Shown in pieces: positions 1-8,052 of a DNA stretch of 21,280 nt; position 1 is the stretch's first letter, and each line of letters starts with the position of its first letter. The stretch spans positions 1 through 21,280 of the forward strand of contig JALGVQ010000052.1 of the NCBI GenBank assembly GCA_025774615.1. Reading direction: 5' to 3'. Origin of the DNA: a bacterium. GTDB taxonomy: Bacteria; Blakebacterota; Blakebacteria; Blakebacterales; Blakebacteraceae. Position numbers and translations under genes: made by a program. The notes beneath the pieces are model-generated. The model worked only from the letters and a program-made list of their open reading frames with translations. It was not told where the DNA came from and searched no databases.

Positions 1-1741
1 CCTGAATCCCCCGCTCAGAGGGATGGCAGTGCCGGCCCCCGCGGCTTCGATCCCCGGCAGACCGGCCAGCCTCTCCGAGAGATCCACGTAGAAATCAGCC
101 CTGTTCAGGATGTGATAGTCCGACCAGTCCCGTGACATGGAGAAGGTCAGAACATTTTCGGCGTCGAAACCGGGATCGACGTCCATCATCCTGCCGAAAC
201 TCCTGATGAGCAAACCCGCTCCGGTCAGGAGGACCAGGGCAAGCGCAACCTCCACCACGACCAGCGTCTGTCTCGTCAGGTTGTGCTTTCTGCCGGCAGT
301 CTGTCGTCCTGCCTCGTTCAGGGAGGAGGCGGGATCGACCCTGGATGCCTGAAACGCCGGGACCATGCCGAACACAAATCCTGTCAGAAGCGAGAGTGCA
401 AGCGTGAAGAAGAGGACCGGACCATTTACGGTGATCTCCTCTATACGGGGGAAGTCGGCGGGGATCAGTGCCACAAGCGCTTCAGTCCCCAGGAGGGCGA
501 TGAGCACTCCAATACCGCCGCCAATCAGTCCAAGGAGCATACTCTCACCCGATCGCAGCGCTCACGGCAAGCTGGCTCCGCCTCCCGCGGGCCCTCGCCA
601 GCAGAAGGTTCGCGACATTGGTGCAGGCTATGAGCAGCACCAGCGCTACCGATCCCAGCAGGAGGAGGAGCAGTGGCCGGACACGTGCCGAGGTCTGACT
701 CTGCAGGGATACGATGTTGAAACCATGCTCGGTATTCGTCTCCGGGTAATCCTCCTGCAGTTGCAGAGCGAGAGTGGCCATCTGCTCCTGTGCGTCCTTG
801 AGTCGCACGCCAGGTTTGAGACGCCCGACAGCGGTCATCACCGGCCACGCCCGCTGCTCCTTTTCAACGAATTCGGTGGTGGTCGAAGTCCAGACCTCAG
901 CTCCGGCGACCCGCACCGGAAAATCGAAGTCGGGAGGGAGAACACCAATGATGGTATGCCCTCTTCCATCCAGCTGGAGCACCCTGCCAGTTACGTCGGG
1001 GTCGGCATCATAGAGGCGGCGCCAGATCCGGTCTGTGAGGAGAACCACTTCAGTGGCTCCCATCTCTTCATCCTCGGCAGCGAACAATCTGCCGAGCACC
1101 GCGTCCACTCCCAGAGTCGGGAAGAACCGCGAATCGGCCCTGCCACCGAGTATCCGCTCCGGCAGTTCCAGATCGGTCAGTGTGTGACGAACGGGATGGA
1201 ACGCGCCGATATCTGAGAATGCCTGGTTGCGCTCCCGCCACTCATCGAGGTTCGGATAGGAGACTCCCCCCTCCAGGATATTCCGGGTCCAGAAGGTCTC
1301 CCAGACCATCGCGAGTCTGTCCGGCTCCTCGAAGGGGAGCGGCTTGAAGACGACCGCGTTGATCACACTGAAGATCGAGGTCGTCGCCCCGATCCCGAGA
1401 CCAAGGCACAACAGGACCAGTGCCGAAAAACCCGGGTTCCTCCTCAGTATCCTCGAACCGATACGGAGATCACGCGCGATCGCGGCGGCGGTCCTGCTCA
1501 CAGACTCTCTCCTGAGTCTCTTCTCCCCCTCTACCCGGCAATCGTGTCGATACTCCTGCGCGGCGCCGAACTGCTCAAGAGCACGAGCGCGGGCTTCTTC
1601 GGCCGACATCCCGTCGGCCATGAACTGTTCGATCCGCTCTTCGACGTGGAAAGAAAACTCATCGTCGATATGGTTGTCGAGATGACGTGATGATTCCTCG
1701 AGTCGGAAAAGACGCCTCCAGTTCGAACCAGGTGATCTCAA
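1..1741 (-). pseudogene. MacB/FtsX-type ABC permease (ADOP-like), frameshifted and cut by the window edge
   Basis: The first reading frame (1741 to 545) gives 398 residues. A helical N-terminal segment (about 1-75, with a DDE-F-HVEER-type motif) resembles the N-terminus of ADOP permeases. A transmembrane helix follows at about 104-133, then a MacB-like periplasmic domain and an FtsX-type helix at about 361-385 ending in NVANLLLARARGRR. The frame stops right after the AAIG motif. From about position 546 a different frame continues the same family without a stop to base 1 (ESMLLGLIGGGIGVLIA, then further helices and FGMVPAFQASRVDP). Relatives have about 12 residues between the Ala-Leu/Ile-Gly and Glu-Ser motifs. 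Here that stretch is missing, which fits loss of about 35 nt. The start codon would be TTG at 1741, inside the PadR gene, with no clear Shine-Dalgarno sequence. No ATPase gene is visible. It is either a real pseudogene or a sequencing error. The family is confident; the transported substrate is unknown. Confidence 0.85.
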
Positions 1742-2063
1742 GGACTTTGCCTACAGCCACCGTGTGCCGCTTCCATTCACGGATCGCCCCGTTCAGTTCC
1801 TTCCTGCCGCTGGCAGTGATCTGGTAGAATTTCGCCCGTCGCCTCTTATCCGAGATCTTCCACTCGGCTTTCAGCAATCCCTCCTTCTGAAGCCGGTGGA
1901 GAGCCGGGTAGAGAGCCCCATCCTCCACTGAGAGAAAGTCACCGGAGTTCATCCGGATCTCATCGATGATCGACAGCCCGTGTTTCTGCTCACCGGAACT
2001 CAGGGTCTTGAGGACAAGAAGGTCGACCATTCCATAGAGACTTCTATCGGTAATTCGGGACAT
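1659..2063 (-). CDS. PadR family transcriptional regulator
   Basis: This is a 134-residue winged-helix DNA-binding protein. The PadR hallmarks are visible in order: HGLSIIDEI (helix 2 region, about 28-36), VEDGALYPALHRLQKEGLL (recognition helix, about 46-64), and the wing RRRAKFYQITASGRKEL (about 74-90). It lacks the long C-terminal dimerisation domain of the larger PadR subfamily. A GGGGGAG Shine-Dalgarno sequence precedes the ATG. Its 3' end overlaps the start of the permease by 83 nt, so the last 30 or so residues are probably a by-product of the overlap. PadR proteins usually repress a neighbouring transporter or themselves, and ADOP-type permeases are commonly paired with a PadR gene. 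The permease is therefore the inferred target. The ligand is not predictable. Confidence 0.93.
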   Translation of the reverse strand: MSRITDRSLYGMVDLLVLKTLSSGEQKHGLSIIDEIRMNSGDFLSVEDGALYPALHRLQKEGLLKAEWKISDKRRRAKFYQITASGRKELNGAIREWKRHTVAVGKVLEITWFELEASFPTRGIITSSRQPYRR

Positions 2064-2103
2064 GACTCCCCCATCCTTGCATGGGCCGCTGCGGACTTTT
2101 ATC

Positions 2104-2129
2104 TAAGCTGCTTATATCAACTGCTTATA
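2104..2129. promoter_or_regulatory. candidate PadR operator: inverted repeat plus direct repeat
   Basis: Upstream of the padR-like gene, TAAGC-T-GCTTA (2104-2114) is a perfect inverted repeat. The 9-mer CTGCTTATA occurs at 2108-2116 and again at 2121-2129 (period 13). The location, 41-66 nt before the PadR start codon, suits autoregulation. PadR operators are often short AT-rich dyads. The link to this regulator is inference from position only. The AT-rich stretch at about 2152-2180 just upstream could carry the promoter, but no convincing -35/-10 pair could be fixed. Confidence 0.35.
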
Positions 2130-2275
2130 CATACGCGCGGGAGCCGGGAAGGTTAATATGATTATTGATTATATCGATCCGGCACAGACCAGGAGGATGA
2201 GGGGCGATATCTGTTCAACTGCAGAGAGTCGTCGGCTGGAACTGGCAGGGAGATGTAGGCAGGTGATCGTATGGA

Positions 2276-2833
2276 TCAGGGACGGAAGCGGCCGGGTCTT
2301 TCCTGGGCCAGCCACCAGAAAGCGCAGAGCACCAGCGCGTTGACGATCTCACCGCCGGCGATGAGACCGGGGATATCGGCCAGTGGACGGAGTTCCGACT
2401 CCAGGTCCTCTCCCCCATCCTGTTCGGGATCACCGACCCGTTCGCACCCTTCCACCAGAAAGGTGGAACAGTGGTTGTTCAGGAATGCCGGATTGGGGGC
2501 CACCGTTCCAATCAGGTGGGCAGTGATCCCCGCAAACCCGGTCTCCTCACGCAACTCCCGGATGGCAGCCTGCTCGGGAGTCTCACCCGGATCGATGAGC
2601 CCCCCGGGGATCTCGAGTGTGAATGTCCGGGTTCCGTGCCGGTACTGACGGACCAGCAGCACATCCTCATCGGGAGTAAGCGCGATGATGTTGATCCAGT
2701 CACTGGTGTTGATACGGGTCATCCGGCGGATCTCACCGGTCCGGGGGGAGCGGGTATCGACCGTCCACGCCGAGAAGATACCCAGGTCGGCGATCAGTTC
2801 CTCATCTTCGACCGGCCACGGTTCCAGTGTCAT
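2276..2833 (-). CDS. NUDIX hydrolase, ADP-ribose pyrophosphatase-like
   Basis: The 185-residue protein has a complete NUDIX box at residues 78-100, matching G-x5-E-x7-REUxEExGU exactly (GLIDPGE...RELREETGF). The Glu residues of REhxEE bind the catalytic divalent metals. The upstream strand with VRQYRHGTRTFTLEIPGG resembles the ADP-ribose pyrophosphatase (NudF/YffH-like) subgroup, which hydrolyses ADP-ribose or other nucleoside-diphosphate sugars to NMP plus a phosphorylated moiety. Substrate specificity is inferred, not proven. The start codon overlaps the stop of the upstream oxidoreductase gene by 4 nt (ATGA), so the two are probably translationally coupled. About 212 nt separate its stop from the PadR start, and no hairpin-plus-T terminator was seen there. 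Confidence 0.93.
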   Translation of the reverse strand: MTLEPWPVEDEELIADLGIFSAWTVDTRSPRTGEIRRMTRINTSDWINIIALTPDEDVLLVRQYRHGTRTFTLEIPGGLIDPGETPEQAAIRELREETGFAGITAHLIGTVAPNPAFLNNHCSTFLVEGCERVGDPEQDGGEDLESELRPLADIPGLIAGGEIVNALVLCAFWWLAQERPGRFRP

Positions 2834-3840
2834 ATGAGCCTGCCCGCCACCCGCTCGAGTTCCTCTTCGGCGTCCGAGACAAGCTGTTCGATCACTTCCT
2901 TCATCGGGCGTACATCACCGACAAGGCCGACACTCTGCCCTGCCATCAGGGAACCCTGATCGACATCACCATCGACCACCGCCCTCCGAAGCGCGCCGAC
3001 CCAGTACTTCTCAACTTCATACTGCGCCTTCTCGCGGGATAGTTCCTCTCTCTCGAGGCGTTTGAGCAGGTCGAGCTGCAGGTTCCCGAAGTCATCGGTC
3101 CCCCTGTTCCTGATCGCGCGAACGGCAACGATCGGAAGCCTGGAATCGTACTGGGGTGTGGCAACCGCCTGTCGGGCGCGTGCCCTGGTAAAAGCCTGTT
3201 TGAAGTCCTCGTGTGCAGTGCACTCCTCGGTCATGACGAAGAGAGTACCGAACTGACAGCCTGCGGCACCCATCAGCATCAGGTGCGCCATCATCTGCCC
3301 CGTGGCGAGGCCACCCCCGACGAATATGGGTACCTGATCGAATTTGAAGAGTACCTGCTGCAGAAGGACCATGAGAGATACATGACCGACATGGCCGCCG
3401 GCCTCGTTCCCCTCAAGGATCAACGCGTCGGCACCGAACCGGATCTGCTGGCTTGCGATACTCTCACCGGAAGCGAATGACATGACCTTCTTGCCGGATT
3501 TCTTCATCCCCTGGATATCTGATTTCCTGGGGAAACTGCCGGCAAAGACCACGAATCCCACATCCTTATCGAGGAGTATCTCGTACTGGGCGCGATAGTT
3601 CGGCGCGATGGTGATCAGGTTCGCGCCAAAGGGTGTCTTCAGTTGATCGATACAGCGGTCGATCTCCTGTTCGAAAAGATCGGGATCCATATTGCCCCCG
3701 GCCAGGACAGGAAACGCGCCATTCTTCGCCACAGCCTTCATCAGCGTCACGTCACTGATCCAGGTCATCGCGCCACAGATGATCGGATAGTCCGTACCGA
3801 GGAACGCCGTTCCCCGTTCTGAGAGTCTGTCGAACAGCAT
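2830..3840 (-). CDS. nitronate monooxygenase / FabK-like FMN-dependent oxidoreductase
   Basis: From the chosen start the protein is 336 residues, a TIM barrel of the 2-nitropropane dioxygenase/FabK family. Visible signatures are PIICGAMTWISD (19-30), EGNEAGGHVGH (143-153) with the conserved His150 expected to act as base, the FMN-phosphate loop GGGLATG (175-181), and GAAGCQFGTLFV (191-202). The tail GQSVGLVGDVRPMKEVIE is typical of both groups. Class I nitronate monooxygenases oxidise toxic alkyl nitronates. FabK reduces enoyl-ACP, and sequence alone does not separate them safely here. An ATG 18 nt upstream (3858) is in frame, but a strong AGGAGAGG lies between the two ATGs at the right distance for 3840, so the inner start is preferred. 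It overlaps the NUDIX gene by 4 nt. Confidence 0.9.
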   Translation of the reverse strand: MLFDRLSERGTAFLGTDYPIICGAMTWISDVTLMKAVAKNGAFPVLAGGNMDPDLFEQEIDRCIDQLKTPFGANLITIAPNYRAQYEILLDKDVGFVVFAGSFPRKSDIQGMKKSGKKVMSFASGESIASQQIRFGADALILEGNEAGGHVGHVSLMVLLQQVLFKFDQVPIFVGGGLATGQMMAHLMLMGAAGCQFGTLFVMTEECTAHEDFKQAFTRARARQAVATPQYDSRLPIVAVRAIRNRGTDDFGNLQLDLLKRLEREELSREKAQYEVEKYWVGALRRAVVDGDVDQGSLMAGQSVGLVGDVRPMKEVIEQLVSDAEEELERVAGRLI

Positions 3841-3844
3841 CTGT

Positions 3845-3852
3845 CCTCTCCT
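3845..3852 (-). promoter_or_regulatory. Shine-Dalgarno deciding the oxidoreductase start
   Basis: AGGAGAGG on the minus strand lies 4 nt before the ATG at 3840 and downstream of the alternative ATG at 3858. It argues that translation starts at the inner ATG. Confidence 0.7.
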
Positions 3853-3883
3853 CGTCATTGCCCTTCATTCCCGGTGCCGACAT

Positions 3884-3913
3884 TTGCTACGTGACATGGC
3901 ATCAGGATAGACT
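3884..3913 (+). promoter_or_regulatory. weak promoter candidate for cutC
   Basis: TTGCTA (3884-3889) and TAGACT (3908-3913) are 18 nt apart, each 4 of 6 to consensus. Its -10 overlaps the -10 of the divergent candidate. If both are used they would compete for polymerase. Low confidence. Confidence 0.22.
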
Positions 3914-3933
3914 GACCAGTGACAGAATACCAA
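3904..3933 (-). promoter_or_regulatory. weak promoter candidate for the oxidoreductase-NUDIX pair
   Basis: On the minus strand, TTGGTA (3928-3933) and TATCCT (3904-3909) are separated by 18 nt. Each matches sigma-70 consensus at 4 of 6 positions. The implied leader to the ATG at 3840 would be roughly 55-60 nt. This is a pattern match only. Confidence 0.28.
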
Positions 3934-3997
3934 TCATCAGCTCCGGGCAGGGTAATGTTCCCGGGCGGGAAGCCGCAACGAAAGGAAGCGCGCAATC

Positions 3998-4735
3998 ATG
4001 CCGCTGTTCGAAGTGTGTATCGATTCACTGCCGGGCGCCCGCGCGGCATCCTCCGGGGGTGCCCATCGGATTGAACTCTGTGCAGGTCTCGTGGAAGGCG
4101 GCACAACTCCCAGCCTGGGTATGATCAGACAGGTGATCGAGAACGCCCCGATCGATTGTGTCGTGCTGATCCGACCGAGAGGAGGTGATTTTCTCTACTC
4201 CGGTGATGAGACAGCGATCATGGAGGAGGACATCCTCACCGCAAAAGAAACCGGCGTATCCGGTATCGCAACAGGCGTCCTGACCGCGGAGGGTATGGTC
4301 GATGAAGAGGTGATGTCCCGATTGATCGAAGCTGCCAGGCCGATGAACGTGACCTTCCACCGTGCCTTCGATATGGCGCGGGAGCCGTACGAGGCGCTGG
4401 ATGTACTGATACGACTCGGGGTGGATCGCGTGCTGACCTCAGGCCGCGAACGGTCGGTCATGGACGCGCTCGACCTGATCGGTGAGATGGTGGCATACAC
4501 CGGCGGGGAGTTGTCTGTGATGCCGGGAGGTGGAGTGCGGGAGCAGAATATCCGTGAGGTACTCAATCGGACAGGAGCCCGTGAGATCCATTTCACGGCC
4601 TTCTCCCCGGAGGCGAGTGCCATGCGATTCCGCAACGACAGGCCGTCTATGGGATCAGATAGAGTACCAGGTGAGTATGAACGATCAGGAACGGATGTTG
4701 AAAGAGTGCAGGCGTTTATCCGGTCGGCGTCCTGA
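3998..4735 (+). CDS. cutC: CutC family protein
   Basis: The 245-residue protein is a TIM barrel of the CutC family. Diagnostic motifs are GAHRIELCAGLVEGGTTPS (21-39), LIRPRGGDF (57-65), FHRAFD (120-125), DRVLTSG (143-149) and MPGGGV (175-180). The family is named for copper homeostasis in E. coli, but a direct copper role is disputed and the catalytic activity is not established. A purine-rich AAAGGAAG precedes the ATG at a slightly long distance. This is the only plus-strand gene in the window. Its TGA ends at 4735 and the rplQ stop codon begins at 4736 on the other strand, so the two genes converge with no intergenic base. It is divergent from the oxidoreductase gene across about 157 nt. 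Confidence 0.95.
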   Translation: MPLFEVCIDSLPGARAASSGGAHRIELCAGLVEGGTTPSLGMIRQVIENAPIDCVVLIRPRGGDFLYSGDETAIMEEDILTAKETGVSGIATGVLTAEGMVDEEVMSRLIEAARPMNVTFHRAFDMAREPYEALDVLIRLGVDRVLTSGRERSVMDALDLIGEMVAYTGGELSVMPGGGVREQNIREVLNRTGAREIHFTAFSPEASAMRFRNDRPSMGSDRVPGEYERSGTDVERVQAFIRSAS

Positions 4736-5110
4736 CTAATCCTCATCCTGCATACCGCGTCCCACCAGCTCGATGAGCGCGATATCAGCAGCGTCAGATT
4801 TCCTGAATCCGAGCTTCACGATACGCGTGTACCCGCCGTTGCGGTCCTGGAATGATGGGGCTACATCATGCATGAGCCGATCGACGACATCCTTCCGCTT
4901 GAGTTGCTTCAGGACCTCCCGGCGGCTGTGAAGATCTCCCCGACGGGCCTTCGTGATCAGCTTTTCGGCATACGGGCGCAGTTCTTTGGCCTTGGCTACG
5001 GTCGTTACGATCCTGTCCTCCATGAACAGCGCCTGAGCCAGACTCGCGAGGGTCGCCTTCCGGTGGGACGTTGACCGGGAGAGCTTCCTCCCCTTCTTAC
5101 GGTGCCTCAT
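4736..5110 (-). CDS. rplQ: 50S ribosomal protein L17
   Basis: The 124-residue bL17 begins [19 protein letters not shown] and contains the conserved [21 protein letters not shown] and [24 protein letters not shown]-type segments. It binds 23S rRNA near the peptide exit tunnel. It has about the minimal bacterial length without extension. It is the last gene of the alpha-operon section and follows rpoA after 3 nt, the usual rpoA-rplQ order. No terminator hairpin is visible after it, and the opposing cutC stop abuts directly. Confidence 0.98.
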   Translation of the reverse strand: MRHRKKGRKLSRSTSHRKATLASLAQALFMEDRIVTTVAKAKELRPYAEKLITKARRGDLHSRREVLKQLKRKDVVDRLMHDVAPSFQDRNGGYTRIVKLGFRKSDAADIALIELVGRGMQDED

Positions 5111-5113
5111 CGT

Positions 5114-6109
5114 TTACTCCTGCTCGATCAGGCCTTCGATGGCCTCATATTTAGCTATATCCATTCCGAAACCGAGGCCCATCTCATGCAGGATATCGGC
5201 CAGCTCAGAGAGGGACTTCCGCCCGAAATTCCGGTACTTGAGCATCTCCGACTCGGACTTCTGAACGAGATCTCCGATAGCCTGGATATTCGCGGCCCTC
5301 AGACAGTTGGCGCTCCGTACACTCAGCTCGAGTTCATCCACCGGCATCTTCAGCAGTTCGTGGATCCGCAGACTCTCCTCTTCGATCTCGGGAGCCGATT
5401 CTTCCACAGGTTCCTCTTCGAACGCCATGAAGACAAGGTAGTGATCCTTCTGGATCTTCGCGGCATGACTCACAGCCATGAGAGGTTCGATCGAACCGTC
5501 GGTCCACACTTCCAGTGTGAGGCGCTCGAAGTCGGTGCGCCTGCCGACACGCATGTTCTCGACCTCGTAATCGACCTTCACGATGGGTGAGAAGATCGCG
5601 TCGAGTGGTATCATGCCGATCGGGAGCTCAGGGTCTTCCAGGTCCTCAGCCGGCATGTACCCACGGCCATGGCCGATCGTTACATCCATCTTGAGGGAGG
5701 CATCCTCGTCGAGCGTCGCCAGGTAGTGCTCGGGGTTGTGGATCGTAAAGGATTCGCTCAGTTGCAGACCCTTCGCTGTCAGCACGCCCGGTCCATTCAT
5801 CTCGAGCGTGATGGTGACCGGCTCATCCACATGGAGTTCAGGCCTGACACCCTTCAGGTTCAGCATCAGATCGGTGAAATCCTCAAGCACGCCCGGGATG
5901 CTGGTGAACTCATGCAGAGTGCCGTCCAGCTTCACGTACGTGATCGCCGCTCCCTGGAGACTCGACAGCAAAACCCTTCGCAGGGAATTACCGAGCGTTA
6001 CACCGAATCCGCGGTCGATGGGACCAGCGACGAACTTGCCATATGTCCGCGAGTAGGACTTGCTGTCCCACTCGATGCCTTCCGGCATGGTAAGGTTCTT
6101 CCACTTCAT
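5114..6109 (-). CDS. rpoA: DNA-directed RNA polymerase subunit alpha
   Basis: The 331-residue alpha subunit dimerises to start assembly of RNA polymerase. The N-terminal domain (about 1-230) shows GVTLGNSLRRVLLSSLQGAA (36-55) and the EFTSIPGVLEDFTD segment. An acidic linker (about 231-247) leads to the C-terminal domain (about 250-322) with VRSANCLRAANIQAIGDLV. Arg265, Asn268 and Cys269 fall at the same numbers as in E. coli, where Arg265 contacts UP-element DNA and CRP. Only a weak AAGGGG lies upstream, so the start is fixed mainly by homology. It sits between rpsD (52-nt gap) and rplQ (3-nt gap). Confidence 0.98.
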   Translation of the reverse strand: MKWKNLTMPEGIEWDSKSYSRTYGKFVAGPIDRGFGVTLGNSLRRVLLSSLQGAAITYVKLDGTLHEFTSIPGVLEDFTDLMLNLKGVRPELHVDEPVTITLEMNGPGVLTAKGLQLSESFTIHNPEHYLATLDEDASLKMDVTIGHGRGYMPAEDLEDPELPIGMIPLDAIFSPIVKVDYEVENMRVGRRTDFERLTLEVWTDGSIEPLMAVSHAAKIQKDHYLVFMAFEEEPVEESAPEIEEESLRIHELLKMPVDELELSVRSANCLRAANIQAIGDLVQKSESEMLKYRNFGRKSLSELADILHEMGLGFGMDIAKYEAIEGLIEQE

Positions 6110-6161
6110 ATAGCGGATACCCCTTGGTTGCTTCGGTTCGAAAGTGCCTTACGTTCTCTGA

Positions 6162-6794
6162 TTACCTTGAGTAGAGCTCGACGATCAGTTGTTCGTTGAT
6201 CTCGAGGTCCACATCGGAACGTGTCGGAGCCTGTACGACCTGTCCGGTCATCTTGGCTTTGTCGAGTGTGAGCCAGCTCGGCTCACCCCGGCGTCCGAAT
6301 CGTTTCATCGCGTCCTGGATGGCTTCCATGGATCGTGAACGCTCCTTGACTTCGATCAGATCGCCCGCCTTCACCTGATAGGAGGGAATATCCACGGCAC
6401 GGCCGTTCACCATCACATGCCGGTGCCGGACGATCTGCCTGGCCTGGGGCCGCGAAGACGCGAACCCGAGGCGGTAGACAACATTGTCGAGTCTTGTTTC
6501 GAGCATGGTGAGGAGCACTTCACCCGTGGTTCCCTTGGAGCGGGTAGCCTTGGCGAAGTAGTTCCGGAACTGGGCCTCGCCCACTCCGTAGATCCTCTTC
6601 ACTTTCTGCTTCTCACGGAGCTGGATCGAGTAATCACTCGCCTTGCGGCGTCTCATCCCCGGACCGTGCTGCCCCGGCGGGTAGCTCCGCCTCTCCATGG
6701 CGCATTTTTCACTCACGCACCGCTCACCTTTGAGGAACAGTTTCATCGATTCCCGGCGGCACAGTTTGCAGACTGAATCAGTGTATCGAGCCAT
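6162..6794 (-). CDS. rpsD: 30S ribosomal protein S4, zinc-binding form
   Basis: The 210-residue uS4 is a primary 16S rRNA binder that nucleates 30S assembly. The N-terminal zinc site is intact: Cys9, Cys12, Cys26 and Cys31 (C+ type). The S4 RNA-binding domain follows at about 98-160 ([33 protein letters not shown]). In E. coli S4 represses the alpha operon by binding the rpsM leader. The gene keeps its usual place between rpsK and rpoA, but no such leader is evident before rpsM here. The start is ATG. Confidence 0.98.
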   Translation of the reverse strand: MARYTDSVCKLCRRESMKLFLKGERCVSEKCAMERRSYPPGQHGPGMRRRKASDYSIQLREKQKVKRIYGVGEAQFRNYFAKATRSKGTTGEVLLTMLETRLDNVVYRLGFASSRPQARQIVRHRHVMVNGRAVDIPSYQVKAGDLIEVKERSRSMEAIQDAMKRFGRRGEPSWLTLDKAKMTGQVVQAPTRSDVDLEINEQLIVELYSR

Positions 6795-6819
6795 TACTTC
6801 CTGGTTCCTTCTCGTGGTC

Positions 6820-7221
6820 TCAGACGCGGCGCCGCTTCGGTGGGCGGCAACCGTTGTGAGGGATCGGAGTGACGTCTTTGATCGCCTTGATCTGCAGTCC
6901 GGCCGCCTGAAGCGATCGGATGGCAGATTCCCTGCCTGAACCGGGGCCCTTGACCCAGGCCTCCACCGACTTCATTCCGGCAGCCATAGCTTCACGCGCC
7001 ACCTTGTCCGCAGCCATCTGAGCCGCGAAGGGGGTGCCCTTACGACTCCCCTTGAATCCGGCTGACCCGGGAGTAGACCAGGCTATGACATCCCCGTTCT
7101 CGTTTGTAATCGTAATATTTGTATTGTTGAAGGTCGCCTTGATATGGGCGACACCATGGGCTTCGGCGACCTTTTTGACCTTCCGTCGTCCCTTGCCCTT
7201 CTTTCCTGCCTGCTTGGCCAC
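6820..7221 (-). CDS. rpsK: 30S ribosomal protein S11
   Basis: The 133-residue uS11 is a 30S platform protein next to the E-site mRNA path. It has a basic N-terminal extension typical of bacteria, then [20 protein letters not shown], the [17 protein letters not shown] motif, and the C-terminal [18 protein letters not shown] end. The start codon is GTG at 7221. It sits between rpsM (38-nt gap) and rpsD (25-nt gap), the standard alpha-operon order. Confidence 0.98.
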   Translation of the reverse strand: MAKQAGKKGKGRRKVKKVAEAHGVAHIKATFNNTNITITNENGDVIAWSTPGSAGFKGSRKGTPFAAQMAADKVAREAMAAGMKSVEAWVKGPGSGRESAIRSLQAAGLQIKAIKDVTPIPHNGCRPPKRRRV

Positions 7222-7259
7222 GTGTTTCTCCTATTCAGGAAGTCAGTTACCTGTCCGCC

Positions 7260-7622
7260 TTACCGGCGAGCGAACCTCTTGCCCGGTCCCTTTCGGGTGC
7301 GGGCGTTCGTGCGGGTGCGCTGTCCTCGGACGGGCAACCCGCGACGGTGTCTCTGCCCCCTGTAGCAACCGATATCCATCAGCCGCTTGATGTTCATGTT
7401 CACTTCCGCGCGTAGTGCCCCCTCCACCTTCCGATTGGTCTGGATATCCTCACGGATAGCCGCGACCTCTTCAGGAGTGAGGTCCTGCACTATCTTGGCG
7501 GGTTCAACACCCGCTGCCTCGCAGATCTTGCAGGCGGTGGTCCGCCCGATCCCGTAGATGTACGTCAGCGCGATGCTGACGTGCTTGTTCCTCGGGATGT
7601 CCACACCGGCGATTCGAGCCAT
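7260..7622 (-). CDS. rpsM: 30S ribosomal protein S13
   Basis: The 120-residue uS13 sits in the head of the 30S subunit, contacts the P-site tRNA and forms the B1 bridges to the 50S. It begins [20 protein letters not shown] and has [10 protein letters not shown] and the basic tail [20 protein letters not shown]. Length and ends match the family. The start is ATG. It follows rpmJ and precedes rpsK. Confidence 0.98.
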   Translation of the reverse strand: MARIAGVDIPRNKHVSIALTYIYGIGRTTACKICEAAGVEPAKIVQDLTPEEVAAIREDIQTNRKVEGALRAEVNMNIKRLMDIGCYRGQRHRRGLPVRGQRTRTNARTRKGPGKRFARR

Positions 7623-7653
7623 CTATTCGCTCCCCCAGCTCTTACCTGGTCTT

Positions 7654-7767
7654 CTAGCCCTGGCGCTGTTTGTGTCGCGGGTTCTTGCAGATTACCCGCA
7701 CCACGCCTTTACGTTTCACGATCTTGCAGTGCTCGCAGATCTTCTTGACCGAGCTCTGAACTTTCAT
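7654..7767 (-). CDS. rpmJ: 50S ribosomal protein L36, zinc-binding form
   Basis: This is a 37-residue ORF in the gap between infA and rpsM, starting at an ATG and reading [20 protein letters not shown] and onward to a TAG stop. The zinc ligands Cys11, Cys14, Cys27 and His32 are all present (C+ form). bL36 stabilises 23S rRNA near the L7/L12 stalk base late in 50S assembly. A purine-rich GGTGGAGAC precedes the start. The position infA-rpmJ-rpsM is the canonical one. No C- paralogue is seen in the window. Confidence 0.97.
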   Translation of the reverse strand: MKVQSSVKKICEHCKIVKRKGVVRVICKNPRHKQRQG

Positions 7768-7804
7768 GTCTCCACCTTGGCCGTTTTCCGGCCTGCAGGT
7801 CGTT

Positions 7805-8023
7805 CTACTTGTACCGGTACGTGATCCGACCACGGGTCAGGTCATATGGCGATAATTCGACCTGAACCCTGTCACCGGGAAGGATCCGGATATAGTGCAT
7901 CCGCATCTTCCCCGATATGTGAGCCAGAACCTCGTGGCCGTTGTCCAATTCCACCTTGAAGGTGGCGTTGGGCAACGGTTCCAGTACCGTACCTTCGACC
8001 AGTATCGGTTCTTCTTTCGCCAA
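7805..8023 (-). CDS. infA: translation initiation factor IF-1
   Basis: This 72-residue OB-fold protein binds the 30S A site and supports IF2/IF3 function. It carries [40 protein letters not shown] and the terminal [13 protein letters not shown]. It is exactly the normal bacterial length. The start codon is TTG at 8023, supported by a GGAGGG ribosome site 4 nt upstream. No in-frame ATG fits the family N-terminus. Its place between map and rpmJ is standard. Confidence 0.97.
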   Translation of the reverse strand: MAKEEPILVEGTVLEPLPNATFKVELDNGHEVLAHISGKMRMHYIRILPGDRVQVELSPYDLTRGRITYRYK

Positions 8024-8027
8024 ACTT

Positions 8028-8033
8028 CCCTCC
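8028..8033 (-). promoter_or_regulatory. Shine-Dalgarno supporting the TTG start of infA
   Basis: GGAGGG on the minus strand lies 4 nt before the TTG at 8023. It supports this rare start codon for IF-1. Confidence 0.7.
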
Positions 8034-8052
8034 AGATCGGAAGTTAACAGCC

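Noticed and set aside
365-1216. 283-codon plus-strand ORF
   Set aside because: It is antisense to the permease, whose two frames match a known family throughout.
2101-2185. AT-rich patch considered as a replication origin or mobile-element border
   Set aside because: It is under 100 nt, has no DnaA-box cluster, no terminal inverted repeats and no target duplication. A promoter/operator reading is simpler.
6110-6161. 52-nt gap between rpsD and rpoA considered as a terminator or regulatory hairpin
   Set aside because: No stable stem followed by a T run was found. It holds only a weak purine-rich ribosome site.
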